This document shows positions 43,013 through 51,467 of a DNA stretch of 64,000 nt, piece by piece. The stretch is from Nitrospirillum iridis (lineage in GTDB: Bacteria; Pseudomonadota; Alphaproteobacteria; Azospirillales; Azospirillaceae). The stretch is taken from positions 62,001-126,000 of the forward strand of contig NZ_JACIIZ010000004.1 in NCBI RefSeq assembly GCF_014205765.1, read 5' to 3'. The notes under the pieces are model-generated. The model saw only the letters and a list, made by a program, of their open reading frames with translations. It searched no databases and was not told the origin of the DNA. A program made the position numbers and the translations under genes. Each line of letters opens with the position of its first letter. Positions within the stretch are counted from its first letter, which is position 1.

Positions 43013-45253
43013 ATGGTTCGTCGGGCATCGCTTTCCCCCATCGCCGTCTCGTCCCTGCTGGTGGGGGCCGCGCTATGCGCCCTGTCGGCACCCGCCTTGG
43101 CCCAGGCCAATGCCGCACCGGCGACGCCGGACGCCGGCGCCTCCGCCGATCTGGAGGCGGGCGGCGGCATCGCCGACATCGTGGTGACGGCGGAAAAGCG
43201 GCAGACCCGTTTGCAGGAAACGCCCATCGCGCTGTCGGCTTATGGCGCCGACGCCATCCAGGACCAGCACATCAGCACGGTGCGCGACCTGGCGGGCCTG
43301 GTGCCGGGCCTGACCGTGCCGCGCGGCGGCATCACGCCGACGACGCAGCTGTTCTTCCTGCGCGGGATCGGTGAGACCGATCCGATCTTCGACCCCGCCA
43401 TCGCCCAGTATGTGGACGACGTGTACATCCCCCGCTCCATCGCCGCCTCGCCCCTGCTGGCGGAGCTGGAACGGGTGGAGGTGCTGCGCGGTCCCCAGGG
43501 CACCCTGTACGGCCGCAACACCAGCGCCGGCGCCATCCGCTATATCACCCGCGACCCGAATGAGGAGGTGCGCCTGGCGGTGGATGCCGGCGTCGGCACC
43601 TGGGGCGCGTTCGAGAGCCACGGCTATGTCTCCGGCCCGCTGATCGACAACAAGCTCTATGCCAGCCTGGCCTATGGCCATGAGCAGCATGACGGCTACA
43701 CCCGCGACCCCACCATCAACAAGGATGTGAACGACCTGAACGTGGACAGCGCCAGGGCCAAGCTGCGCCTGCAGGCGACGGAGGATCTGGACATCCAGTT
43801 GACCCTGGACGCCAAGCGCGACCGTTCCACCACCGCCTATTACACGCCCAAGAACCAGCCGGGTGGCGGCTTCGACCCGTCCCTGTCGTTCGCGGAGCCC
43901 AACCCGCAGAACAACTCCAACTCCGGCGGCGCCGCGCTGCGCATCACCCAGGCGCTGGGCGACACGCTCACGCTGAAATCCATCACCGCCTACCGCCTGT
44001 TCGGCCAGGCGCCGGTGGTCTACGACAATGATGGCGAGGCGGCGGTCAAGCAGGTCAACTACATCCATTATTATGAGAATGAACTGACGCAGGAGTTCCA
44101 GGCCAATGGCAGCTGGGGACCACTGGACTTCACCAGCGGCCTGTTCTACCTGCACGAAAACTTCTCCTCCGACCGTAACGGCTTCAGCTATCCCAGCCTG
44201 GCCAACCCGCCGCAGGACCAGGTGGGCAACACCAAGACCGACAGCTACGCCGCCTATGGCCAGGGCGATTACCACATCACCGACAAGCTGACGGGCACGG
44301 CGGGCCTGCGCTACACCATCGAAAGCCGCCACTTCACCTATCAGCAATTCGATGACGATCTGGCCGGCAACCGCATCACCGATGCCGCCGGCAACCCCAT
44401 CGTGCCGGCCACCGCCACCAACAAGGCCGGCGCCTTCCAGACCAAGTCGGACGCCACCTGGTATTCGCTGACGCCGAAATTCGGCGCTTCCTACCAGTGG
44501 ACGCCGGACCTGCTGACCTATGTCAGCATCGCCAAGGGCTTCAAGGCCGGCGGCTTCGATAACCGCGCCAGCGCGCTGATCAACGCCCAGCTGCCCTACC
44601 AGCCGGAAAAGGTGCAGACCTATGAGGTGGGCGTGAAAAGCCAGTGGTGGGAGCGGCGGGTGCTGGTCAACCTGGCGCTCTATTACAACGACTACACCGA
44701 CCTGCAGGCGACGGCGACCGACCCCGCCACCCTGCGCTCCCGCCGCCTGAACGCGGCGTCGGCCCACACGGAAGGGTTCGAGCTGGAAACCACCCTGCAG
44801 CCCTTCGAGGGTTTCCGCTGGGACAACTCCGCCAGCTACACCCTGGCGCTCTATGACCAGTTCCTGAACTACGCCGGCATCGGCACCAGCGCCACGGGCA
44901 ACCGCCTGCCCTTCGCCCCGCGCTGGACCTTCCGCACCGCCCCCACCTACACCCTGCCGTTGAAGGTGCCGGGGCAGGCCCAGGTGGGCCTGGACGCGCA
45001 ATACCAGACCCAGTCTTACTCCGACATCGCCAATTCCTGGCAGGTGGCGATCCCGGCGCAGTGGAACGTCAATCTGTTCGCCAAGTACACGACGGAGGAC
45101 GACCGCTGGACCTTCTCCGCCACCGTGCGCAACCTGGCCGACCGCCGTCTGCCCCAGAGTGGCAGCTATTCCGCCTCGGCCGCCGGCACCGTCTGGACCT
45201 ATGTTGAAAGCCCGCCGCGCACCGTGTTCTTCAAGGTGGGGTATAAGCTTTAG
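43013..45253 (+). CDS. TonB-dependent outer-membrane receptor
   Basis: 746 residues. Signal peptide ends AQA near 31; TonB-box region IADIVVTAEKRQTRLQETPIALSAY; plug (FLRGIGETDPIF; VEVLRGPQGTLYGRNTSAGAIRYITRDP); barrel ending FFKVGYKL. This is the sphingomonad-like VVTAEKR class that takes up sterols, aromatic or complex organic compounds as well as siderophores; ligand not predictable. ATG 43013 has a GGAG-like site. It lies 188 bases after the secretin gene. Its last bases overlap the convergent kptA stop. Confidence 0.94.
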   Translation: MVRRASLSPIAVSSLLVGAALCALSAPALAQANAAPATPDAGASADLEAGGGIADIVVTAEKRQTRLQETPIALSAYGADAIQDQHISTVRDLAGLVPGLTVPRGGITPTTQLFFLRGIGETDPIFDPAIAQYVDDVYIPRSIAASPLLAELERVEVLRGPQGTLYGRNTSAGAIRYITRDPNEEVRLAVDAGVGTWGAFESHGYVSGPLIDNKLYASLAYGHEQHDGYTRDPTINKDVNDLNVDSARAKLRLQATEDLDIQLTLDAKRDRSTTAYYTPKNQPGGGFDPSLSFAEPNPQNNSNSGGAALRITQALGDTLTLKSITAYRLFGQAPVVYDNDGEAAVKQVNYIHYYENELTQEFQANGSWGPLDFTSGLFYLHENFSSDRNGFSYPSLANPPQDQVGNTKTDSYAAYGQGDYHITDKLTGTAGLRYTIESRHFTYQQFDDDLAGNRITDAAGNPIVPATATNKAGAFQTKSDATWYSLTPKFGASYQWTPDLLTYVSIAKGFKAGGFDNRASALINAQLPYQPEKVQTYEVGVKSQWWERRVLVNLALYYNDYTDLQATATDPATLRSRRLNAASAHTEGFELETTLQPFEGFRWDNSASYTLALYDQFLNYAGIGTSATGNRLPFAPRWTFRTAPTYTLPLKVPGQAQVGLDAQYQTQSYSDIANSWQVAIPAQWNVNLFAKYTTEDDRWTFSATVRNLADRRLPQSGSYSASAAGTVWTYVESPPRTVFFKVGYKL

Positions 45254-45807
45254 GCGCCGCCGGGTGGCGCCAAGGTCAGGAAGTGGGGCGGCACATGGTC
45301 GGTCAGCCATACGCCGTTGTCCGCCTGATGGAAGGTCAAACCCTGGGTGTGCATGCCCAGGGCGTCCACCCTGAACAGGGCGGGCTTGCCATGCCGCTGC
45401 CCCACCTTCAGCGCCGTCGCCTCATTCGCCGACAGGTGAACCTGTTGGCGCGCCTGTGGCGTCAGGCCCTGGGCCAGGATGGCATCGACGAACCGGGTCG
45501 CCGTTCCGTGGTAGAGCACGGCCGGCGGCTGACGGGCGGAGAGGCCGAGATCAACGGTGACGGAATGGCCCTGCGCCGCCCGGATGCGCATGCCGTCCTC
45601 CGACAGGGAGAAGCGCTTCTTGTCGCTGGTGGCCACGGCCGCCAAGACGTCGTCGCGACTGAACGCGGTGCCGCTCGCATTGCCCTTGGTCACCAGTTCC
45701 TCGATCAAAGCCCAGCCTTGTGGATCCAAGGACAGACCGATGGCATCGGGCTTGTGCCGCAGGACGAAGCTCAGGAATTTGCTGAGATGGATGGGATCAG
45801 GGGCCAT
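45250..45807 (-). CDS. kptA: RNA 2'-phosphotransferase (Tpt1/KptA)
   Basis: 185 residues. KFLSFVLRHKPDAIGLSLDPQGWA, the YHGT segment near 105 and HLSANEATALKVGQRHG near 130 are the Tpt1/KptA NAD-binding and catalytic elements (Arg-His-Arg-Arg set). The enzyme transfers an internal RNA 2'-phosphate to NAD. In fungi this completes tRNA splicing; in bacteria the natural substrate is unclear. The ATG at 45807 fits the family start. Convergent with the TonB receptor, with stop codons overlapping. Confidence 0.95.
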   Translation of the reverse strand: MAPDPIHLSKFLSFVLRHKPDAIGLSLDPQGWALIEELVTKGNASGTAFSRDDVLAAVATSDKKRFSLSEDGMRIRAAQGHSVTVDLGLSARQPPAVLYHGTATRFVDAILAQGLTPQARQQVHLSANEATALKVGQRHGKPALFRVDALGMHTQGLTFHQADNGVWLTDHVPPHFLTLAPPGGA

Positions 45808-45901
45808 GACGGAGATTGTCCTACGCGTCGATGATACGGATATTCTCTTTTTGCAATCAATGTCATAGCATCGGCCTTTGAGCAATCTCGGGGGCGGGGT
45901 C

Positions 45902-46063
45902 ATGCGTGGGCTGGCCATGTCCGGCTTCCGATTCGAGGATCCGCCTGTTGCGATCTATCGCTTCGATGTGACGGAGGTCTTCATCCGCAGGGGCACAGAG
46001 ACGGGGGAGGTCATCCTGTCGCGCAAGTCCAGAGACTGGTCTGGATTCCGCGCCGCCCTTTGA
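45902..46063 (+). CDS. Small hypothetical protein
   Basis: 53 residues from the ATG at 45902, preceded by GGGGGCGGGG. Third codon positions are mostly G or C, as in real genes here. The protein (FRFEDPPVAIYRFDVTEVFI near the start, then RRGTETGEVILSRKSRDW) is polar and unrecognised. It lies between kptA and the rubrerythrin gene. The remaining 230 bases to 46293 show no gene. Coding status is uncertain. Confidence 0.4.
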   Translation: MRGLAMSGFRFEDPPVAIYRFDVTEVFIRRGTETGEVILSRKSRDWSGFRAAL

Positions 46064-46293
46064 CGGTGTGGAGGTTCCGGCGGATTTCCTGTGAACAGGA
46101 TCGCGATCCCTTGGCCGGATGGGATGAGCGACGCGGCTTCTGTTGCACGCGGCGGTTTCGAAGGGACCGATCCTGTCGGGCGTCATGCGAAGGTCGCGCA
46201 AAATATCCGACGCCGTTCAGGTGAGGTTCAGCGCCGGCGGTTATGCCTGTTCGGCCGCCATATCGAATGGCGGGGTTCCCACAGGAGACCGCA

Positions 46294-46770
46294 ATGAAGC
46301 AGATATCTTTGCGTGCCGCCGTCATCGTGTTCGGAGCGGGCACGCTGACCTTGTCCGGCCTCGCCTACGCGGCCGGGTCGCTCAAGGCCTCGACGAACAA
46401 GGATCTTGTCGACGCGATGCATGGCGAGGCATTCGCCGCCTTCAAGTACCTCGCCTATGCGGATGCCGCCCGTGCCCACGGGCACCCGGAAGTGGCCGAG
46501 CTTTTCGAGCGAACCGCCAAGGTCGAGCGGGACGAGCATTTCGTGGAACACGCGAAACGCGTCGGCTTGGTCGGCACCGACGTCGAAAACCTCCGCGATG
46601 CCATCAAGGGGGAAAGCTACGAGACGAGCGATATGTACCCGGCGATGGCGCGGCGCGCCGAGGTCGTCGATGACAAGGACGCCGCTTGGCATTTCGAGGA
46701 AGTTGGCGGCGATGAAGCCAAGCATCGCGATGCGTTCCAGGCCGCCCTTGCCAAGATTTCCGCCAACTGA
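46294..46770 (+). CDS. Exported rubrerythrin-like ferritin-superfamily protein
   Basis: 158 residues with a Sec signal peptide (cut near residue 27, LAYAAG). The mature part is a four-helix di-iron domain: E45 in MHGEAFAAFKYLAYADAARAHG, then FERTAKVERDEHFVEHAKRVG with E78/H82, a Glu in the third helix (KGESYETSDMYP), and EEVGGDEAKH with E141/H144. There is no rubredoxin domain. AGGAG precedes the ATG. A periplasmic rubrerythrin is unusual and suggests iron-dependent peroxide reduction outside the cytoplasm. First gene of the iron/redox cluster. Confidence 0.9.
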   Translation: MKQISLRAAVIVFGAGTLTLSGLAYAAGSLKASTNKDLVDAMHGEAFAAFKYLAYADAARAHGHPEVAELFERTAKVERDEHFVEHAKRVGLVGTDVENLRDAIKGESYETSDMYPAMARRAEVVDDKDAAWHFEEVGGDEAKHRDAFQAALAKISAN

Positions 46771-46794
46771 GCCTCCCTTCGAAGGAAATTCGCC

Positions 46795-47085
46795 ATGATC
46801 ATGATTCGAGTTGCCGTCGCATCCGTCTTGCTGACCCTAGCCGCTGGTACGGCGTTGGCCTCCGAGGAAGAGCGGAAGTCCTGCTCCATCCCCCCGAACG
46901 CCGCCAAGGTGGCGCCGTTGAGCAAGGATGAGATCCGGGCCAAGCTGGCGAACGAGGGCCTGACCGACATTCGCAGTCTCAAGGAAGAGAATGGCTGCCT
47001 GGAGGCCAAGGGCATCGACAAGTCCGGTAAACGGTTCGAGGTTTATGTCGACCCGGTGACCGGCGCGATCGTTGGTCGCGAGTGA
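46795..47085 (+). CDS. Secreted PepSY-domain protein
   Basis: 96 residues with a signal peptide (cut near ALAS, residue 22). The mature part (LSKDEIRAKLANEGLTDIRSLKEENGCLEAKGIDKSGKRFEVYVDPVTGAIVG in outline) is a single PepSY domain. A Cys pair (near residues 29 and 64) may form a disulfide. GAAGGAA precedes the ATG. PepSY proteins often sit with two-component systems and cytochrome b genes, probably as inhibitory or sensory partners. 24 bases separate it from rubrerythrin. Confidence 0.9.
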   Translation: MIMIRVAVASVLLTLAAGTALASEEERKSCSIPPNAAKVAPLSKDEIRAKLANEGLTDIRSLKEENGCLEAKGIDKSGKRFEVYVDPVTGAIVGRE

Positions 47086-47101
47086 ACCGGTGGGGGACAC
47101 C

Positions 47102-47650
47102 ATGATGGACGCCACCGTGTCTCCGCGCGAAAAGCCAGCCACGGTTCCCGTATGGGACCCGCTGGTTCGATTGGGCCACTGGACACTGGTCGCGGGGTTC
47201 GCGACGGCGTTCATCGCCGAAGAGGGCAAGTCCCTCCACCAAGTGGCCGGCTACGTCGTCGCCTCCGTTGTCGCCGTGCGATTGGTGTGGGGCTTCATCG
47301 GGCCCGAAAGCGCGCGGTTTATCAACTTCGTTCCTGGCCCGAAACGTCTGATGGGCCATTTGCGCGATCTCGCTGGGGGACGGGAGCGTCGCCATATTGG
47401 ACATAATCCGGCGGCCGGGGCCATGATAGTCGCGCTGCTGGGGCTGATGGCGCTGCTCTCCGTTACCGGATGGATGCTGACCAGCGACCGTTTCTATGGA
47501 GCGGAGTGGCTGGAGGAACTCCATGGTGGGGCGGCGAACCTGGCGCTGGGCTTGGTCTGCCTGCACGTCTTGGGCGCCGTATACGAAAGCGTCAGGCATC
47601 GCGAGAATTTGCCATGGGCTATGGTTACTGGACGAAAACGGGCCTCATGA
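47102..47650 (+). CDS. Cytochrome b561-family membrane protein
   Basis: 182 residues. Four membrane helices (about 27-45, 50-68, 100-122, 145-165) with paired histidines (RLGHWTLVAG, LHQVAGYVV, LHGGAANLALGLVCLHVLG) for heme b. WDPLVRLGHW is the family N-terminal motif. It would move electrons between quinol and a periplasmic acceptor. Its stop overlaps the next start (ATGA). Located between two PepSY genes and upstream of the two-component genes, it may supply electrons to the exported rubrerythrin (inference). Confidence 0.92.
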   Translation: MMDATVSPREKPATVPVWDPLVRLGHWTLVAGFATAFIAEEGKSLHQVAGYVVASVVAVRLVWGFIGPESARFINFVPGPKRLMGHLRDLAGGRERRHIGHNPAAGAMIVALLGLMALLSVTGWMLTSDRFYGAEWLEELHGGAANLALGLVCLHVLGAVYESVRHRENLPWAMVTGRKRAS

Positions 47651-47967
47651 GATGTGCCATTGTGGCGTTTCTCCTGTTCCTGCCCGTTCCTTCCAAGGCG
47701 CTGTCCGACAAGGAACAGGAAACAGCCCGTCGCGCGCTTCGGGCTGGTGAGGTCTTGTCGCTCGACCACATCCTTGACCGGGCCCGCGCCGAGCACCCCG
47801 GACAACTTCTCGGCGTTCATCTCGAGGAGGAGGATGGCCAACTTGTTTACGAACTCCGTGTGCTTGGGCCGGGCGGGCATATCGGCGAGTGGCTTTATGA
47901 TGCGAGGACGGGTGCGCCGATTAAATCGGCGCACCCGGATACCCCTCCTTCCGACAAGGATGACTGA
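47647..47967 (+). CDS. Second secreted PepSY-domain protein
   Basis: 106 residues; ATG at 47647 overlaps the cytochrome stop. Signal peptide to about residue 19 (PSKA). Mature PepSY-like segment: EVLSLDHILDRARAEHPGQLLGVHLEEEDGQLVYELRVLGPGGHIGEWLYDARTGAPI in outline. Adjacent to and overlapping the response-regulator gene (TGATG), the usual place for PepSY proteins that modulate the sensor kinase. Confidence 0.88.
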   Translation: MRCAIVAFLLFLPVPSKALSDKEQETARRALRAGEVLSLDHILDRARAEHPGQLLGVHLEEEDGQLVYELRVLGPGGHIGEWLYDARTGAPIKSAHPDTPPSDKDD

Positions 47968-48626
47968 TGCGACTGCTGCTGGTGGAGGACGAGCCCACGC
48001 TCGCGGCACAGATCCGCGGCGCGTTGTCGTCCTCCGAATTCGCCGTCGATCTCGTCGGTGACGGTGAGGACGCTTGCCTGCTTGGCGGCACCGAGCCCTA
48101 CGATGGCGTGGTGCTCGACCTCGGGCTCCCGAAACTCGACGGCCTCGCCGTGCTCCGCCATTGGCGCCAGCACGGTATCAAAATGCCGGTGCTTGTCCTG
48201 ACGGCACGGGCGGATTGGCACAGCAAGGTGGAGGGGTTGAACGCCGGGGCGGACGACTATCTCGGCAAGCCGTTCATCATGGAGGAACTGGTCGCCCGTA
48301 TGCGCGCCCTGATCCGTCGCTCCATGGGCTTCACCGCGTCCGTAATCGCTTGCGGCCCGATCTCGCTCGATGCCGCCGCTGGCAGGGTCCTGGTTGACGG
48401 GAGTCCCGTCACCCTGACGGGTCGTGAATTCCGGCTTCTTGACTATCTCATGCACCGACAGGGCCACATCGTTTCGCAACGGGAACTCGCGGAGCATATC
48501 TATGACCTCGAAGACGAGCGGGAATCGAATACGATCGAAGTCTTCATCGGTCGCATCCGTCGCAAGCTCGGGGTTGATGTCATCAAGACCATCCGTGGCT
48601 TGGGCTACCGGCTGGAGGGAACTTGA
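47967..48626 (+). CDS. OmpR-family response regulator
   Basis: 219 residues. Receiver domain with VEDEP near 5, phospho-acceptor D51 in VLDLGLPKLDGL, and Lys102 in GKPF; C-terminal winged helix (LTGREFRLLDYLMHRQGHIVSQRELAEHIYD). Overlaps the PepSY stop and the kinase start. Similar systems (PhoP, PmrA) respond to metals or envelope stress. Likely regulates the rubrerythrin cluster itself. Confidence 0.95.
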   Translation: MRLLLVEDEPTLAAQIRGALSSSEFAVDLVGDGEDACLLGGTEPYDGVVLDLGLPKLDGLAVLRHWRQHGIKMPVLVLTARADWHSKVEGLNAGADDYLGKPFIMEELVARMRALIRRSMGFTASVIACGPISLDAAAGRVLVDGSPVTLTGREFRLLDYLMHRQGHIVSQRELAEHIYDLEDERESNTIEVFIGRIRRKLGVDVIKTIRGLGYRLEGT

Positions 48627-49981
48627 CCCCGCTGTCCCGTCTATCGTTGAAAACGCAACTGCTCACCGGCTCCATCCTCTGGATCTCGATGGCTTTGCTG
48701 GTCACCGGCTTCGTGTTGGCCTCGCTTTTCAGGTCTCATATCGAACGCCGGTTCGACGCGGAATTGTCCACCCATCTCGATCAGCTATTGGCGGGGCTCC
48801 AGTTACAGGACAAGGGCGGCTTCGCGTTGGGCCGTCCGATGACCGACCCGCGATTTGATCGCCCCTATTCCGCCCTCTACTGGCAGGTCGATGGGCCGGG
48901 CGGCTCCTTGCTGCAATCCCGGTCACTGTGGGACTGGACACTCGCCTTGCCCAAGGACTCGCCCGCCGATGGCGAGTTGCATCGCCACGTCCTGCCCGGC
49001 CCCAACGGTCAGCGCTTGGTCGCGGTGGAACGAAGCGTGACTTTCCCGGGACGGCGTGAGCCTGTTCGGGCCGCCGTGGCCGGTGACCTCGGCGTTGTCG
49101 AAAGGGCGACATCGGAGTTCGTCCGTATATCGGCCCTCGCGCTCGGTACGCTCGCCATCGGGTTGATGCTCGCGGCCGTGTTCCTGGTCCTTGCGACCCT
49201 GCACCCCCTGGGCCGGTTGCATCGGGCGTTGGCGCTTGTCCGGCAGGGACAGGCATCGCGGTTGGAAGGTCACTATCCCTCCGAGGTGCAACCGCTGGTC
49301 AATGACCTGAATGGCTTGTTGGCGCACAATGCCGGGCTTCTCGGCCGTGCCAGAACAGAGGCCGGCAACCTGGCCCATCAGATCAAAACACCATTGGCGA
49401 TCATCGCCAATGCCGCCCGAGCCATGCCGCCGGGCGGACAGGCAAGTACGCTCCTGGAACAGATCGGCCTCATGGGGCGCAGAATTGACTATGCTCTCAC
49501 CCGCGCTCGCGCGGCGGCATCCAGCATGGTCCTCGGTGCGGCAACCCCTGTTGAACCGAGCCTGACCAGGATGTCGGCCGCCATGCGAACCTTGTATGGG
49601 CCGCACGATGTCGAAATTTCCGTAAGCTGTCCGAACCACGTCGTGGTTCAGATGGAACCCCAGGATTTTGAGGAGGTGATTGGCAATCTTCTCGACAACG
49701 CCTGCAAATGGGCGCGGACCCAGGTCGATGTGACCGTGGGGGAGGACGCCCTGGCTGTTCGCATCGTGATCGAAGATGATGGTCCCGGACTTGCGGCGGC
49801 GCACTATGCGCGCGCCTTCGAGCGTGGCCTGAAGCTTGATGAAACAACTCCTGGTGCCGGACTGGGATTGTCGATCGTGCGGGATATCGTCGACGCCTAC
49901 CGCGGGGACGTTCGCCTGGAAACCTCAGCGCTTGGGGGATTGCGTGTCGCACTGCGACTTCCAAGCACAAAACCCACATAA
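48623..49981 (+). CDS. PhoQ-like sensor histidine kinase
   Basis: 452 residues. Two membrane helices (about 15-37 and 170-190) flank a 130-residue periplasmic sensor. H-box NLAHQIKTPLAIIANAA near 253, N-box NLLDNACKWA near 354, G-boxes DDGPGL and GAGLGLSIV. HQIKTPL in place of HELRTPL is typical of the PhoQ type. Overlaps the regulator gene by 4 bases. With two exported PepSY proteins upstream, its periplasmic domain probably senses a metal or redox signal. Confidence 0.95.
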   Translation: MTPLSRLSLKTQLLTGSILWISMALLVTGFVLASLFRSHIERRFDAELSTHLDQLLAGLQLQDKGGFALGRPMTDPRFDRPYSALYWQVDGPGGSLLQSRSLWDWTLALPKDSPADGELHRHVLPGPNGQRLVAVERSVTFPGRREPVRAAVAGDLGVVERATSEFVRISALALGTLAIGLMLAAVFLVLATLHPLGRLHRALALVRQGQASRLEGHYPSEVQPLVNDLNGLLAHNAGLLGRARTEAGNLAHQIKTPLAIIANAARAMPPGGQASTLLEQIGLMGRRIDYALTRARAAASSMVLGAATPVEPSLTRMSAAMRTLYGPHDVEISVSCPNHVVVQMEPQDFEEVIGNLLDNACKWARTQVDVTVGEDALAVRIVIEDDGPGLAAAHYARAFERGLKLDETTPGAGLGLSIVRDIVDAYRGDVRLETSALGGLRVALRLPSTKPT

Positions 49982-50003
49982 AATCAAAAAGGTAGCCTCA
50001 AGC

Positions 50004-50699
50004 ATGAGCCGCTTACACAAGGAAGGCCATCTGGTCGAGCGTATCGGGTGGCTGCGGGCCGCCGTGCTGGGCGCCAACGATGGGATCATATCCACCGCGA
50101 GCCTTATTCTGGGTGTCGTGTCGGCGGCGCCGTCAAAAGAACAAGCGCTGATCGCTGGCGTGGCCGGCCTTGTCGCCGGAGCCATGTCGATGGCCGCTGG
50201 CGAGTACGTTTCCGTCAGCTCCCAGTCTGATACGGAGCAGGCCGATCTGGCCCGCGAAAGGGCGGAACTTGCGAACGATCACGATTTCGAAGTCGATGAG
50301 CTTGCCCAAATCTATGTCGGTAGAGGCGTCGAAAATGAACTTGCGCGCCAAGTCGCACGACAGCTCATGGCAAAGGATGCCATTGGCGCCCACGCGCGTG
50401 ATGAACTGGGCATTTCCGACATCAGCACGGCGCGTCCGATACAGGCCGCGCTCACATCGGCCGCCACCTTTTCCATCGGCGCCCTCGCGCCGCTCCTCCT
50501 TACGGTCCTCTCGCCCCTGGGGTGGACCACTTGGGTTGTCGCAGCGGGCTCACTGCTCTGTCTGGCCTCTCTCGGCATGGTCGGAGCGAAACTGGGCGGC
50601 GCCAGTCCATTGAAGCCCACGCTGCGGGTGACGTTTTGGGGGGCATTCGCGATGATCCTCACAACGGCCATCGGCCTTGCCTTTGGTACGCTCGCGTGA
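50004..50699 (+). CDS. VIT1/CCC1-family iron/manganese transporter
   Basis: 231 residues from the ATG at 50004. VIT1 signature: ERIGWLRAAVLGANDGIISTASLILGV, AGAMSMAAGEYVSVSSQSDTE, a charged cytoplasmic domain (about 80-150, rich in Glu/Asp/His), and three C-terminal helices. Such transporters move Fe2+ or Mn2+ out of the cytoplasm. In alphaproteobacterial MbfA a rubrerythrin-like domain is fused to this transporter; here the two are separate genes at opposite ends of one cluster, and the rubrerythrin is exported. Confidence 0.93.
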   Translation: MSRLHKEGHLVERIGWLRAAVLGANDGIISTASLILGVVSAAPSKEQALIAGVAGLVAGAMSMAAGEYVSVSSQSDTEQADLARERAELANDHDFEVDELAQIYVGRGVENELARQVARQLMAKDAIGAHARDELGISDISTARPIQAALTSAATFSIGALAPLLLTVLSPLGWTTWVVAAGSLLCLASLGMVGAKLGGASPLKPTLRVTFWGAFAMILTTAIGLAFGTLA

Positions 50700-50822
50700 T
50701 GATCGATGCGGGCGCCACCCCGTGATGACCGGGCCTTGAGCCCCACTTCAGGGAAACTCGATTTTCCTGCGGGCGCCCCGGTCCCTATGGTTGCTGTCCA
50801 CCCACCGACGGAGGGACCTTCG

Positions 50823-51467
50823 ATGAGCGATATCGGCGACACCCCAGGCCCGGAGGCGCCGGCCCGGCTACGGGCCTTTATTGGCCGGCTGGAAGGCGTG
50901 CTGGCCCAGGGGCTGCCCGAGGGCGCCCTGCTGGATGGCGCGCGCGACGCGCTGGCGGAGCTGGTGGCCCAGGACGACTGGCTGCCGGGCGCTTACGCGG
51001 AGCCCGATCCCGTGCGCTATCGCCAGTTCCTGCTCTATGCCGATCCGGCGGGGCGGTTCTCCGTCGTCAGCTTCGTCTGGGGGCCGGGGCAGGAGACGCC
51101 GGTGCATGACCACACCGTCTGGGGCCTGGTGGGCATCCTGCGAGGGAGCGAATATTCCCAGCGCTTCGTCGTGGGCTCCCGCGATGAGCTGGTGGCCATT
51201 GGCCCCAAGCAGCGGTTCGAGGCGGGGGAGGTGGAGACCCTGTCACCCCAGACGGGCGACATCCACCGCGTCACCAACGCCCATCTGGACCGCACCTCGA
51301 TCAGCATCCATGTCTATGGCGCCGACATCGGCCAGGTACGGCGCTGGGTCTATCCGGCGGAGGGGCCCCGCAAGCCCTTCATCTCCGGCTACAGCAACGC
51401 CGGCGCCACGCCCGCCTTCACCTTGTCCCGCACGCCTCAATCCTCTGACGTCCTGGAGCACGCCTGA
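50823..51467 (+). CDS. Cysteine-dioxygenase-family (3-His cupin) thiol dioxygenase
   Basis: 214 residues. The three iron ligands are H95 and H97 in PVHDHTVWG and H148 in GDIHRV. The Cys that forms the Cys-Tyr crosslink in mammalian CDO is absent (GILRGSEY), as in many bacterial thiol dioxygenases. It would oxidise cysteine or a related thiol such as 3-mercaptopropionate to a sulfinate. GGAGGG precedes the ATG. The stop overlaps the rhodanese start (TGATG), linking thiol oxidation with sulfurtransfer. Confidence 0.92.
   Translation: MSDIGDTPGPEAPARLRAFIGRLEGVLAQGLPEGALLDGARDALAELVAQDDWLPGAYAEPDPVRYRQFLLYADPAGRFSVVSFVWGPGQETPVHDHTVWGLVGILRGSEYSQRFVVGSRDELVAIGPKQRFEAGEVETLSPQTGDIHRVTNAHLDRTSISIHVYGADIGQVRRWVYPAEGPRKPFISGYSNAGATPAFTLSRTPQSSDVLEHA

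Noticed and set aside
43073-45310. 745-codon minus-strand frame opposite the second TonB receptor
   Set aside because: Antisense to a clear receptor gene with signal peptide, plug and barrel; the translation shows no domain.
46011-46343. Minus-strand frame across the start of the rubrerythrin gene
   Set aside because: Overlaps the well-supported rubrerythrin signal peptide and shows no motif.
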